NCBI GenBank assembly: GCA_040357565.1
Contig: JBDODJ010000003.1
Direction: 5' to 3' (one strand)
Length of the DNA: 64,000 nt
DNA from: Cercozoa sp. M6MM
Taxonomy: Eukaryota > Endomyxa: Ascetosporea
In this document: positions 1-13,009 of the stretch, piece by piece
Layout: each line of letters starts with the position of its first letter
How positions within the stretch are numbered: position 1 is the stretch's first letter
Notes under the pieces: generated by a model
Told to the model about the DNA's origin: nothing
What the model saw: the letters and a program-made list of their open reading frames with translations, nothing else
Databases searched by the model: none
Translations under genes and position numbers: made by a program

Positions 1-3000
1 GGCAAGGTACTTTTGCTTCATGTATCTAGATCTATCCATCTATTTATCTATCTATATTTATAGTATATATATATATATATATGTATATATAGATATATAT
101 GCATATACTTATGTATCTCCTTGTAAATATAGATGTGTATGTATGCGTATGGCGTGTCTAGTGGTACGACGACCACCCACGCGGCGTCGACGGTCGTCGC
201 TCCAGTTGGCACGTGCGCCGGATCACTGGTGCCGTGTGACTGACCTGATGGTGTCACACTTCTCCCAGTCACCGTCCTTCAACACTGCGCACTCGCCTCG
301 CTCACCTCGCTCGCCCCGACCGGTCAGTTGCTGTCTCGTTGCCTGTTTCTGTATTTCTCTGAAACCCACGGTATAGACTAGTGACCGATCGAGAGGCTAC
401 TCGGGTGACCACTCGAGTGACAGCACAAGCGATCACTCGGTGCACAAGTGGCAGTTGCAACTGGCGTCGGCGCAACTCACGCTGGCACCGGCTGTTGCGT
501 ACCTTACCCCTTCCTTTTAGTCCCCTCTTACCCCCTCTTTACTCCCCTTGTTACTCCCTTGTTACCCCCTCTTTTACCTCTTTCTTTCTTCCATTTACTT
601 CCACCCCGTTTACCCCCCCCCCCCTGCAGGCATGTGTCTGTCGTGTGTGCCGCCGCCTTTGGCTGCCACGAGGTACTGCCACTGCGAGTGGTGCCAGTGG
701 CACCGTCACTCGGGTCGCTGCCTCCGTGTGCACGTGCGGGTGACCACGTGACTGTCGGTGTGGGCGCACTGGCCGTCAAGTGGCACGTGGCACGTGCCTT
801 GGACTACGACTCGAAGGACATGCTGCTGTCACGCGCGTTGCACTGCGACGGTGTGCTGCGACAACTGCAGGTGCACGCGCACGTGCGACGGCTGCTGCAC
901 GTGCCACACTGCCGAGTGTCGGCGTGCCTGGGTCACACCGTCTCGATCGACCCGTCACTGAAGCCACGTGTCTCACTGACGGTTAAGCAGCCGATCCAAG
1001 TGGCTCTGGACGCGCACTCGTTGCTCGGTGTGGCACGTGTCACCTCGCACGTGCGCATTTTGGCACGTGCACTGACGCGCGCACTGTCACGTGCTCAGTC
1101 AGGCTCGGCCGAGTTGGCACGTGGCAGCGCCACTGGGTCCGCTCGGAGTGATTCGACTCGGAGTGACGACAGCCTGCCCTGGCAGCGCGCAGTGTGGCAC
1201 TCCAGCGTGGCCGTGTCGCTGCCGGTGACGCACGTGACACTGGTCCAGTGCAACGACGGTTCGAACACGTGCACGTGGTCACTGCCCACCGTCAGTGTAG
1301 CCAGTGATCAGGAGTCGCCCGAGCTGCGCGTGACAACGAGCGGCGACGCGCTCGAGTGCGACGTCACCGTGGCTACGGTGCCGCACAAGCTGATCCTCAA
1401 GGGAACCGTCGCACGTGGCGCACTCACCGTCACCCACGCTGCTGTGGTCGCTCTGACCGAGTTGATGTCGGTGCTGCCACGTGCCAGCCGGCCTGCCGAC
1501 TCCGCCGCCTCGGACGGACCTCGGCTGCGTGTCATCACTGATGTGACGGTGCGACGGTTTCAGGTGACACTGGAGCCTCCACTGGAGTCACGTGGCGGCC
1601 TGTCAGGTGAGTACACTCTGAGAGTACCAACGTGCACACTGATACCCTTGATCTTCCCGTAGAAGGCGAGCCCGGCAGAGTGAGCATCGAGAGTACGGAC
1701 ACGACGATCACGAGAGACTCCTTGCGTCGACTCTCCAGTGTGCGACTCGGCTCACTGACGGTGCAGCACGTGCGCACTGACGGTGAGGCGACCGTGACGC
1801 CCGTGTTGGCAACGGCACTGACGGTGTGGTCACTCGACTCGTCTGGCACGGCGTCGCTGCAGTGCGCGCGGCCTCTGCGCGTGTGCGTCTGGCCGTCGCT
1901 GCTGACGTCGCTGGTGCGACTGCTGCGTCCGCTGGGACGTCGCGCCAGTGACCACGTGTCCACTGACCACGTGCCCAGTGAGCGACGGTTTCTCGAAGTG
2001 TCACTGGGCGAGGTGAGCATCGTGGCACGTGCCAGGCCACAGCACACCGACAGTGTGGTCTCGCTGCACTGGCGACGACTCGCGCACAGTCGCGGACGCT
2101 TGCTGCTGCAGCAGTGCCAGCTGCGAATCAACGATCAACCGTGTTTCGAGTCGTCTGTGACACTCGCACTCGCTCGCGACGGTTCCGAAACCGTCATGGA
2201 CCGGGTCGTCGTGCGAGCCACATTGACACAACTGACGACCTTGCTGGCACTGACACATGATTTGACACGTGACTTGGCACGTGCACGTGGCCACGTGACG
2301 CACCGTCGCACTCACACCGACACCGTCGCTGTCACTGAGAGCGAGACGGAGAAGTGGACGGTGTGCGTGCCAGGTGTCTCACTGCACCTCGATCAGTGGC
2401 ACCTGCAGCTGCGCCACGTGACAGTGTCTCCGTCGCACACGTGCCTTCAGTCGGCAGTGGCCACGTGCGATCAGGTGACGGTGCTGCGACTAGGCGTTGC
2501 TGATCTCGAGTCTGCCACACCGCCTCTGGGTGACACATCGTCCGGCGAGTCACGCGAGTTGCTCACACTCACCAGTGAGGCACCGGCACTCACCGTCAGT
2601 GCCACTGATCGCCGGATCAACGCCACCGTACTGCACGTGGCTCTCACACCGCACGTGCTGTCGCAGTTGCGTCGCACCGTCCGCGCACTTCGCTTCGATC
2701 GCCAAAGCGACGTCGCTTCGGCCAAAGCGAGCGAATCGAACCGCGAACGAAACTGGACGGTTTCTGTCGACGAATTGTCGTGCCACTTGGGCCGATCCGA
2801 GGTATTTCATGTCGATTTCATTCTTTCTGTGCTGCGGCAGTAGTGAACTTTCGCAGGAAGTCAGGATAGCTTTGGCGAATTTCGAAATCGAAGTTGCTTC
2901 GAAAGCGATGCGACTCGAGTGCGCTTCGGCAAAGCTTTCGCAGACGAGTGAGTTGCTTTCGCTCGAGCGAGTCGTTCTCTCCGAGGATCGACGCGACTTG

Positions 3001-6000
3001 AGCGAACGTGTGATCACAGCGACGTGCGACACTGCTTCGTGCGACGCAGTGACGCTCAAACAGCGATGGCTCGGCATTCGCAACTGTTTAAACAACCCTG
3101 ATGAGAGGTACTTTCGCTTTTCACTTTACCATCGCTTTACTTTCGCATCTCTATGTGCTTTTGCTTCAGCGAAAGTGCTTCCGCTGAAAGCGTTGCGAAA
3201 AGCGACGAAAGCAGGTCGAAATCGCAGGACGAATGCACTCAGGATGATCTGATGGGTCATCAGGCGCACGTGCTCTCTGTCACTCGCTCTGCCTCTGGTA
3301 TCCAGTGGCACTACAGTCACCCACGTGCTGTGACACGCTGCGATGCACCGCACGCTGCTCGTCTCTTTGTTTTCGATGAACACAGCGATCGCTGGCGACG
3401 CTTCAATCACGCGCGACGTCACATCTACGCGAAGCGCTTTCGACTCGAAGTGCTTCGCGAAGCAATTTCAAAGCACGGCGAAATTACTTCGAAACAGAGC
3501 GAAATCACTTTGAAACAAAGCGAAACCACTTCAAAACAAAGCGAAACCACTTCAAAGCAAAGCGGAATTACTTCGAAACAAAGCGAAATTACTTCAAGGC
3601 AAAGCGATATCATTTTGAAACAAAGCGAAACAAGCGAAGACAGAGGGAAATCGCTGTCGTCGCCTTCGCTGTCGCTGCAGCACGTGCGAATCGACTCGCG
3701 TCGCAGTGCGCAGACTCAAGTGGCCGTTGCTTTGACTGTGGCGACTGCCCGCGTACGCGTGCACGAGTCACTGCCGCATGTGGAGTTAGCACACGTCAAC
3801 TCGCGTCTGCGCACGTGGTCGAGTGACCTGGCAGAGACGACAGGTGGCATGTGTGCACGTGTGAGTTCCCGATCAGTCGTACTGGGCGACGGTTCAGTGA
3901 TCGGCGCGCGCGATGTGACGGTGTCGGCGGCACGTGCCAGTGAGTCGCATGGTGAACACGTGCCGGTCGAGTTGCAGAGTGCCAGCGACGCGTGGACACT
4001 CGACGCGCAGCTCGCGCATCTGCAGACGACGCTGAGCGACGCTTCGGTAGTTTACCCCCCCCCCCCCCCCCCCCCTTTCCCCCCCCCCCCCCCGCAGATG
4101 CAGCGCAAGTGGCTCGCGCCGACGGCGCTGACGCTGCGAAACGAGAGTGACGGTTGCGTGCGCCTGGAGTGCAGGTCGGTCGATGATGTCGAGACGGTGA
4201 CCAGTGTGACTGTGTCCGCGCGGAGCGAGGCGCAGGTGCCGCTGTCGTCGGCGCTGCTGTCGCTGCGACTGGCGGCGGCGACATCGCGCACGCCATGGTT
4301 TCGCTACGCACCCGGACAGATCGTGTGTTTCTCCAGTGGTCACACTGACTGTGACCCTGTCACTGACGGTGTGATTGATGGTGATCGCACTGATCTCACT
4401 GACGGTGAGAGTGATCACACTGATCGCACCGACGGTGTGGCTGGCAGACTGGCCCGTGTGCTGCGCCAACTCGTGGCGCACACTGCCGGCGACGTGATGC
4501 GACTCGTGCCGCGCGTGCGCACGACCGACTGCTCGCTGCGACAGGTTCTGCGCCACGTGGCGCCACGTGTTACTATCACCGACACTGACGGTGACCAGGT
4601 ATCATCTAACCTGACTGGAGGGGCAGTGTGAGATGGGTCAACTACCTTGTGAGACGGTGTGGTATGCAGGAAGTGCTGTCGCACGTGATGGCGTCGCTGC
4701 GCTGGCCCTTTACAGCCACACCGTCGCCATTGATCGCTGAGTCATCAGTGACGGTGTGGCACGTGACTCGGCACACGTGTCTGCAGCTGCGCAACGAGCT
4801 GCCAGTGGCGGTGTGCGTGGCTGCGCGGACTGTCGCACCGGGCGACTCGATCGACTGGCTACACACTGCTGATCTTGATGATGCCACTGAGTGCGACGGT
4901 GCAACTGACGTTGTGACTGACGGTGTGTCATTGGTGATCAATGACAGCGTGACGCAGCTGCCGTCGCTGATGCGCGTGGCGACGCTGCCGATTGATGTTG
5001 TGTGTCTCACACTGCCGCTGCTGTCTATGCACACCGACGGTGCTACCGAGACTGATCGAGACGGTGATCAGGGTGATCATAATGGTGATCGCAACGGTGA
5101 TCGGAGTGATCATAACGGTGTCACTGGCACCGACACGTGCGTGTACCTGCGACTGCAGCGACAGGCAGCACTGGCGCGTCTGCAGGCGCCGCTGCTCGTG
5201 AGTGCCGACGACGCCTGCCGCTCCTGGCTCCGCACTGTCACGCTGCGCGACGTACCTTGGCCCTTTAACCATCCATACTGCACCCTTAACTATCCACACT
5301 GCACCCTTAACCATCTACACTGCCCCCTAACCATTCACACTGCCCTCTTGACCATGAGACACCGTAGTCGACGCCACTACCTCTGGTGGACGATATGTTG
5401 TGTCTGCTGCGACGACCAGACTGCGTGGTAGCCTTGTTCCTGACCCCTTACCCTACACCCCTTACCCCTACACCCTTACCCCAACGCAGCGGTTCGGAGA
5501 CTTCCTGCTGGAGCTGCCTCATGTGGCCCATGTGGCCGAATCGACGCAGTGTCCCAGGACAGCCACATTAACTGAGGAGACTCCGGTCCTACAGCCCGTG
5601 CACGCTAGTCGGACGATTAGCAGCACCGGCGTCGTGCTGTGTACTGATCGGTACCGTCAGCACGTGCACTTGCGTGCTGCCGTGGTCTGTTGGAACGCCT
5701 TGGACGACGCAGTCGTTGTGCTCAACGAAAGTGTCGCCGTCACTCCGCTGTATCTGCCTGCTGTTTCACCCTTACCCCTTCCCTACCCCCTCTTCTACCC
5801 CCCTGGTGGCAGGTCCTCGGTGAACGCGTGCGTGACGGAGCCGGCGGCGTGGCTGACGAATCTCTCACTCCGCGTCAAGTGCGACGACACCGAGGTGCAG
5901 GCCGTGGCTACACTGACGGTGGATGCGCACGTGCCAGTGCTGGTGCTGCCACGTAAACCGTCGGTGGTCACCGTGCAGACCTGGTCGCACGGTGGTCAGT

Positions 6001-8139
6001 TGCACGTGGCTGTGCGGCGTGTGTCGGCGCCAGTGCTACTGCGCAACCGTCTGGGTGCCGGACACGTGCTGTCGCACGCCTCGCTGATCCCGGTGTCGCA
6101 CGTGGCGGTGCCAAAGCACTCGTCGCCGACGGTGATGTGGAGCACGCCGATCACACCGTGCCAGTCACGTGTGCTGTCACTGACCGCACTGCGTGAGTTG
6201 GGTCTGCTGGAGCTGTGCACATGCCAGGCCAGACTGCAGTCGGCAGCCTTCCACGTGCAGCTGCACCTCGAGGTATCAGTGACACCGTCCGACTCAGTGG
6301 CACCGTCAGCGGGATCATCAGAATTATTGGTGACCCACGTAACTGCCATCATCAGCGACGATCGACCCGAGTGGCGCGGTGACACAGTGACGGTGCGACT
6401 GGTGCGACGCGGTATCACACGTGTCATCGATGTCACGCCGACCCCAGCTGCCTCGCCGGTCTCCAGCACTCGGTACACAGTTGATCTCGCTCGTTGATCT
6501 CTCTCAGTGAGAACCGTGACTGATCTGTGAACATGTGACTGGACTGAGGGTAGAAGGAAACCGTCGACACAAGCGTCAGTGACGGTGCGGCAGTGGCGCT
6601 GCGACTTGGGTCAAATCGACCTGCGGCACCGCGCGTCGCTGCGGCACGTGTTGTCGCTGCACGTGTCCGACCTGTGCGCACGTGTCGATCGCAGTGGTAT
6701 CACCGTCACTGATGCCGGTGATCACTGTGACAGTGTGCGTGAGTGAGTGTGTCAGCAGGACTGGACCTGTCGACCAGTCGCGTGCAGCTGGACGACATGT
6801 GTCTCACGCGTCTCTCGTCAGCACAGGCCGTCGTGTTCCACTCGCGCTCGCTGCAGCTGACGGTGCTGCGTGACACATGTACCGAGACCGTCACCACTGA
6901 CACTGACACTTGTGACCCAGAGAGTGACGGTGCGAGTCGACTGGGCCATGTGCGACACGTGGCACTCCGCGTGGCGCCCTTCGTGGCCGACGTGCGCGCG
7001 CACTGGCTGCGTCAGGTGCAGCACGTGTTGCAGGCTGGAGTGATCACCGCCAGTGGCACCGTCGCTGACTGTGCTACTGATACCACTGCTAATACCAGTG
7101 TTGAAGCAGCACGTGCCGTGCCAGTGCCGCCGCAGATCGTCGAGGCCGCTGCTGCCAACGGTGCCTGTGGTACCATCCATCTATCATCTCACTCAGTGAC
7201 TGACGGTTCCTCTGTCGATCGGTGTGTGATCGATCAGAGGACCCACGTGTGGTGGTGGATTGCGTGGTGGTGGCGCCACTCAGTGGCACCGTGTCGGTGC
7301 ACCTGTCGCGCTTCCATTGGGCCAACGCGACGCGTCTGCCGGTGCGCACGCGGCCGCTGCAGTGCCGCCGACTGGTGGGCGTCCCGGCGCTGCTGCTGCG
7401 TCGCCTGGCGGCCTCGCTGTCCACCGACGCACTACGCCACTCGCCGCACATGATCGCTTCCCTGGGTACCCCTGTGCCTCCCTTAAGCTACATAGAATCC
7501 CCCCAGATATCCTAGGCAACCCGGCGGCCATGGCACGTGGTGTACAACGCTCGGTGCAGGCGCGGTCGCTGCGTCACGTCGGCGAGGGCGTGCTGCAGTC
7601 GCTGGCGGCATTGAGTGCCTCGCTGGCACGCACACTCGATGTGCTGGACAGCTCGGGTGCACTGGACGCCTCGGAGGACACCACGGTGGGTCAGCGTGTG
7701 GCACAGCTGCCGCACTCGCTCGTGTCTGGTGTGGTATCGTTCCTTTTCCACCCTCTGCCTGTACCTGGGTATCCTCTTGTCACTGGATACTTGGGTACTG
7801 TGTGCTTTGGGCAGACTGGCGTGGTGACACGTCCTGTGGCTGCTGCTCGCAGTGGCAGTGGCTCTTGGGGCGTCCTGCGTGGTCTCGGCATGGGTCTCGT
7901 CGGTGCCGTGGCCATGCCACTGCGGGCCAGTCTCGATCTCATCTCCACGGTGCGTTCACTGTGTTCTTTTGTCCCTCCGGTTTGTCTGCGGAAGAGTCTG
8001 CAGAAGAGGGAGATGATATGACACTCTGCAGGCTTCCAGTGCGGCTGCTAGCACTGTGCATGGTCGCGACACCGACGAGCGTGGAGATTCGGTCGCCGTG
8101 GAACGCATCGCTTTGCCTAACATGCTGCGCTCGCTGTAG
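1..8139 (+). CDS. VPS13: VPS13-family lipid-transfer protein, 3' part (5' end outside window)
   Basis: VPS13 proteins are very long bridge-like proteins that move phospholipids between organelles at contact sites. The identification rests on the C-terminal part. A glycine-rich stretch (GNPAAMARGV, 7502-7540) is followed by TGVVTRPV and then LRGLGMGLVGAVAMPL (7815-7945), the usual VPS13 C-terminal signature. The rest is beta-rich sequence with recurring V-x-V strands, as expected for the lipid groove and VAB region. The first supported exon is about 162-322, in phase with the next at 377. Further introns include about 483-629, 1608-1663, 4047-4097, 5250-5349, 7488-7515 and 7732-7815. No start or N-terminal chorein domain is visible, so the gene runs in from the left. 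It stops at 8137-8139, soon after the signature, so the usual C-terminal PH-like module is missing or very divergent. Family assignment is firm; exon details are approximate. Confidence 0.82.
65..112. repeat. (TA)n-rich simple repeat in VPS13 intron
   Basis: An AT dinucleotide run followed by degenerate TATATAGA units. It lies upstream of the first supported VPS13 exon and is best read as intron sequence. Confidence 0.8.
3478..3635 (+). repeat. 21-bp coding tandem repeat (EITSKQS) in VPS13
   Basis: Seven to eight copies of a 21-nt unit encode E-I/T-T-S-K-Q-S with small changes. The surrounding 2690-3660 is more AT-rich and full of TTCGAAA/AGCGAAA words, unlike the rest of the gene. The repeat should form a charged, flexible or helical insert between folded VPS13 strands. 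Confidence 0.85.
5262..5345 (+). repeat. Intronic minisatellite in VPS13
   Basis: Four diverged copies of a unit of about 22 nt, (T)AACCATCCACACTGCACCCT, fill an intron that begins with GTACCT at 5252. The unit is not used elsewhere in the gene. Confidence 0.75.
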
Positions 8140-8999
8140 TTTCGTTCGGCTTCCAGCATTCGCACGCAGCTCGTCCCGGCGGCTTGCTTGCTTGGCGCTT
8201 GTTTTCTCTTTGTCTCGGTTTCCTTTCGTTCTTCCCCGAATCCGTCAGTCGCGCTCTAGTTTCAAGTTTCTTTTCCGTTCAGCACGCTGCTAGCCAGCCG
8301 GAGTGGGGGGGGGGGCGTATAAACGAAATCGAGTTTCCGTTTCGTTTGGTTTCTCTTGGCGTTCACGTACGTCAGTCACAAATCAGTTTGTGTAAATTTA
8401 GGTGTTAGGACCGAAACGAAAGGCGCAGCAATTTAAACAGTGGTAGTCATTCCGTTCTTCAGTCTACTCAAGCTCGAGTATCTACCCTGTGTTGAATAGT
8501 CCCAGGCTCCCTGTAGTCGCCTCAGCTTCGTCCACGCGCACCCTGCGTCGCTTTGGTAACATACTTGATGGTGGCTGCGGCATGGGCTGAAACCAGAACC
8601 TCTGTTGTGAATGTCAGTTTACACAGTAGCAGCATCAACGAGCTTCTGCAGGCCAGGGGAGGATATCTAAGATTGAAAATCAAAGATGTGTAACAAGCAC
8701 CATCCCAGCCCGAGTCGGTCTGCTGTACCCGAAAGTCCGAACACACTCACCGACCCGAGGTAGACACGTGGTGCGCCCATGCCAAACACGCCCGCGGCAG
8801 ACACGTGTCGCTCTCGTGCAGGAGGCACCACGCACTCACACTCACACAAGTGTTTTGTTTTGTGTTTGTTTTGTGATTGTATCGATTGATACTGTCCACA
8901 GTCGCCAGAAGCCTGTGCTGACCCTGTCTGTTCGTCGAGTGACCACACATATTCACTGCCACGACAATCCGAGAAGTCTCGACTCTACTCAAACACCCG
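8140..8999. other. Intergenic region, VPS13 to FAD monooxygenase
   Basis: No convincing coding exon. It holds T/C-rich sequence, a run of G at 8306-8316, and the presumed 3' UTR of VPS13 and promoter/5' UTR of the next gene. No core promoter motif could be assigned. Confidence 0.5.
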
Positions 9000-11636
9000 A
9001 TGTTCTTCCTGCTGTCTCTTCTTTCCGCAACTGCAGCGGCAGCTCGACACTACTGTGTTGTGGGTTCTGGTCCTGTGGGTACGTTGCAGTTACATTGAAC
9101 TCACCTTTGCTTGTTGAATAATAAATTAAAAATCGCTTTAATTTGTTGTGTGTGTGTGAAGGCGCCCTAACCACTCTGAAACTCAGTGCGATACCTCTGG
9201 GACTCTCGAGCCGACCGACCCGAGTCACCGTGTTCGACGGCCGCTTCAACGCCAACTGCGACTATCAACCCCTCACCGAGCAGTGTATCCACGACAGCGC
9301 CGACACGCTCTCCAGTCGCACGCAGGTGCTCACACTGTCGCCCGAGTTCTTTAATTCGATGCCGATGCGCGCGAGAGATGAACTCTGGCCCAATGACGAC
9401 AACTCGCAATACCAGGTACCGTTTTCCGGTTCTTCTTGAAACCATCCCGTTCGTCTAAACTGAGGGGCACTGTGTCAACAGTCCCAAGACGCGATGCTGC
9501 GCGCCATGTCGGAAGCGCAGCGTTCCTGGCAGCAGTGCCCGACCACGACGTGGGCACGCGAGCGTCGCGCCCCCACCGGCAAGCTGCAGCGCGCACTCTG
9601 GCGCTCTGCTGTGCTGGACTCCGGCCTCCCGATCACGGCACGCAAGCAGGTAGGCTTATCGGCAGGAAACTTGTTCAAATAGTGCTCTGCAGAAGATGTG
9701 CAATGTATTGTCGGTCGCAGTACGTGTCGCGAGAAGAGGGCACCGGCAAAAACCAGAACGGCCCACTGGAACTCGAGCGAGCGCAGTGCGACGTCATCAT
9801 CGACGCCAGTGGTTCGCGTGCCGTGATGCGCCAATCGCACGAGCAGAAACGTCTGGCTGGACCGAGTGGCGGCGATGCCGGCAGTGCACTCGTGCTGACC
9901 TTCAAACTGAACCCACAGGACCGCTTCGGCTCCGATGCGATGCGACCCTTCGTGGTCAGTCGCGATGCCATGGAGCAGGCAGGCATTCAACCGGAGCGAG
10001 CCTTCTTCCTGTACGCCAACACTCAGGAGGCAGACGCGTCGCTCATCTTCTTCACTGGTGAGCACGACCTGCCTGGCAGTGACACCTTCCTGCAGCCGGG
10101 GTCGGAGAGTCACTTCTCGTGGACCAGCCGTGCCACCGAGCTGTTGGGAGACCAAGGAGTCAACGCTGTCACATTCGGCGACACGCTCGCAACGTCGTAC
10201 GTCAAGGCACAGCAGAGGCATGACGCACCTGACGCTGCCCACCTAATCGACAGAGTGTGCCGACGTGTCCACCGACTCATGTCTTCCTTGGCTCAGCAAG
10301 CGTATCCCAGGGGCGTCCCGGCCGACCTGATGGACGCTGTTGTGGGCACCCACTGCGATAAGGTAGCTTACACCTCTCCAACAGAGCACTCTGTATCCTG
10401 GGTGAATTGAACTCGATTTGTGAACAGGTGAAGGCGACACTGGCACCTCGCTTCAATGGCTGGTACAGCACTGCCGTCGACTTCCTCCACCTCGAAAGCA
10501 CTGGCGGCACTGTGCCAATCTTTTTCGTCGGCGACACTCTGGTAAATTCGCCGTACTGACTCTGCCTCCCGGTCTCGTCGTCGTGTGACGGATAGAATGT
10601 GTGATCATGGAGGATGTGAGTTTGGATGGGGTTGTGTGTGAAGGGAGGAACCGACTTCCGGCACCGTCTCAACATCAATCGCGGCGTGCGTCATCTGAAC
10701 CGCCTGATGCCAGATTCGACCGGCCATTTCACCGGGTTCGACTACATTGTCCAAGGACACGACGCTGAGCATGCAGCATGGCACGTCAATGACGACTGGT
10801 ATGCGTTGGCCGCGTCCGACATTGCGACCGTGCTGAGTGAGTCTTTCTGTCTATACCTGTGTGGGGGTGACTGGTTAGTACAAACAAGAAATGGGGTTGA
10901 GTGCTTGACTGCCATGCAGGTGGAAACTACGCTCCGCAGCGACACATGGACTACTACAGCACGGTGGCCCACGCGACCTACGACGACTGGCTGCGTGCTG
11001 GCTGCCAGACGCGAGAGCAAATGGTAGCATGCATTTCAATCATATAATTTGTTCACTGTGGATGACTTCGTGTGGACTGCACAGATCTCGTCGCAGGTGT
11101 CGACGCCTCGCATTCCTCTGCAGGGCTGGCTCGATCGAGTGACGCACGTGGAGTACTGTCGCGACGACCCTGTCACTGGCCGACAGTGCCTGCCCCTGCA
11201 GCGCAGCGAACAACGGGCCGTGATGGATGCTCTGTCACACCCGAACTACCACTTCGTCAAGGTCGACAGTCCGTTCACACCAGGCCACAGTGTCACGGCC
11301 AACCTGCGACACCTGTGGGACAGTCCCAAGGAACTCCGGTCGCCCGACGTGACCACGAATCGGCGTCGCAACAATGTGGCAGTTCGCATGGTTCCCGTGC
11401 AAGGCCATCGTGGCTTGGTGGAGTTCCAGTATCACTACGGAGGCGTATGGACCGCTTTTGGTCGCTCGCAACGTGCTTGGCGCCAACAGTGCCTGTTCAC
11501 GGCCAGTCTGACATGCTCGGTGACAGCGGGACCACCCTCAAACCAAGAGGTCTACTTGGTCAACACGCCGCGACTGCGGCGACTTCCCTTCGTCGGCAGC
11601 CACGGCACCGAGTACCTTCTGTTCCAAGGGCGCTAA
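9000..11636 (+). CDS. Secreted or ER FAD-dependent monooxygenase-like protein
   Basis: Start at 9000 opens with a signal peptide (MFFLLSLLSATAAAA) and runs straight into an FAD-binding fold, CVVGSGPVGALTTL, split by an intron at 9079-9161. Later features fit the flavoprotein monooxygenase family: a CDVIIDASGSRAV strand near 9785-9830 and the second FAD motif FFVGDTLGGTDFRH (about 10525-10660). Exons are about 9000-9078, 9162-9415, 9482-9650, 9721-10362, 10429-10542, 10650-10838, 10920-11024 and 11087-11636. The last 200 residues, after the FAD domain, match no domain I recognise and contain several Cys. The signal peptide is unusual, because kynurenine 3-monooxygenase-type enzymes are normally mitochondrial or cytosolic. 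The substrate cannot be read from the sequence. A 255-codon antisense ORF over 9475-10242 is a shadow. Confidence 0.75.
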
Positions 11637-11956
11637 AATGGTCCAACGCCGACTAAATCAAACTGGAGTACTCGATTGTTTTATTGTTGCTACAACAGTC
11701 AAACTCAGCGATACAGCCAACTAAACGGCTAACGTTTCCCGGTGCCGGTCCTGGGAGGGTCACAAGCGTGATCCACCGCCGGCTTAGGGTGGTACCCGAC
11801 CGTACGATATTGACGATAGGCCAACATACCATTAGCAGTAGCTTTCCCCGACCGCGATTAGCGTAGCCGAGCTGTGCATACGCTAGATCTACTATATACG
11901 GTACATTGATGCCGAATGGCCGTGCTAGTGCGTGGGATACGAAGCCTGGCCGGGTG
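11637..11956. other. Convergent intergenic spacer with dispersed-repeat fragment
   Basis: Lies between two stop codons. Bases 11725-11812 resemble 63745-63812: both carry CCGGTCC(T)GGG, GGGTCACAAG, CACCGCC/CACCCGC and GTACGATA-like words in the same order. No coding signal. Confidence 0.5.
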
Positions 11957-12964
11957 CTACTTGCCAGTGGCCTCGAAACGCTTCCATGCCTTGTTGAGCG
12001 CATCGTAAGCGTACTCGGCGGCGGCACGCTGCTCGTCGGTGAGGTCCTTGTTGGCCAACTTGTCCGGGTGCGTGGCAAGCCAGGCCTAGACAACAAGCAT
12101 GCGCATAGCACGAGTAAACAACGGCTGGGGACGGGATACCTTCTTGTGCGCCTTGCGGACCTGCGCAGCAGAAATGAGGTCGCTGAGCGAGACGCTCTTC
12201 CAGCGCGAACCGGGCCACGTCAGTACTGTGTCGAGACTCGACAGCAAGGCACGGATGCCGCGTGGCACGCCATTCTTGCACTCCCACTTCTTCATGCGCG
12301 CCTCGACGGTCTGACGCGCGTCGAGTCGTCGTTGCCGCATCGTCTCAGTGTCAGTCGTGCGTGTCCTGTCCAGCCAACGTATTCTTAAATCAAGGTACGC
12401 TTAAGACAGAGACAACAGTCTACCGGAGACTGCCGAGTTTCTCGGCCTGCGCATCGCGAATCTCCTGCTCGAGTTTCTCCGACTTAACACGCACCGGCGC
12501 CTTCTGTCACAAGCAAATACATGCCATCAGTACACACTTGCATTACAGGAGAGACAGAGGGCAGTGAGATACAGCAGAAGGCTCTTGTAAGTCGGGCGAC
12601 TTGCTCCGCGCAGGTGCTCGATGTAGCGGGTCGAAAGAGGACACCTGCGACTCGGCCGAGGCCTGTGAGCCCATGTCATGTGAGCCCATATCGTGCATCA
12701 TGTCGCCCAGCGGGTCTAGACTCTGCGTCGACGTCGGTGCCTGCTTGGGTTGCTGCACCAGATGTGTACACACATACGCGCACACAAGAGTGGTAACAGA
12801 TGATGTGTGTATGTGCAGGCCTACCGGTGCATCAAATGCGAAGAAATCCGGCGTCTCGGGCGAGCCGGACGCCGAGGGAGAGGCGCCGGTGGCAGCGCCC
12901 AGAATGTCGTGCAAGTCGTCCGACTCGACCGACGATGCATGACCCGAAGGCGGCGCCGAGGCGG

Positions 12965-13009
<45 letters not shown>

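Noticed and set aside
501-630. TTTACCCC words as interstitial telomere repeats
   Set aside because: Units are irregular, lie in many introns in sense orientation and end at splice acceptors; there is no uniform array.
8306-8316. G run as a quadruplex promoter element
   Set aside because: A single homopolymer run without further G blocks close by, and homopolymers are common in this genome.
9475-10242. 255-codon open frame on the minus strand
   Set aside because: Exactly antisense to FAD monooxygenase exons; no domain and no splice support. It is a shadow of GC-rich coding DNA.
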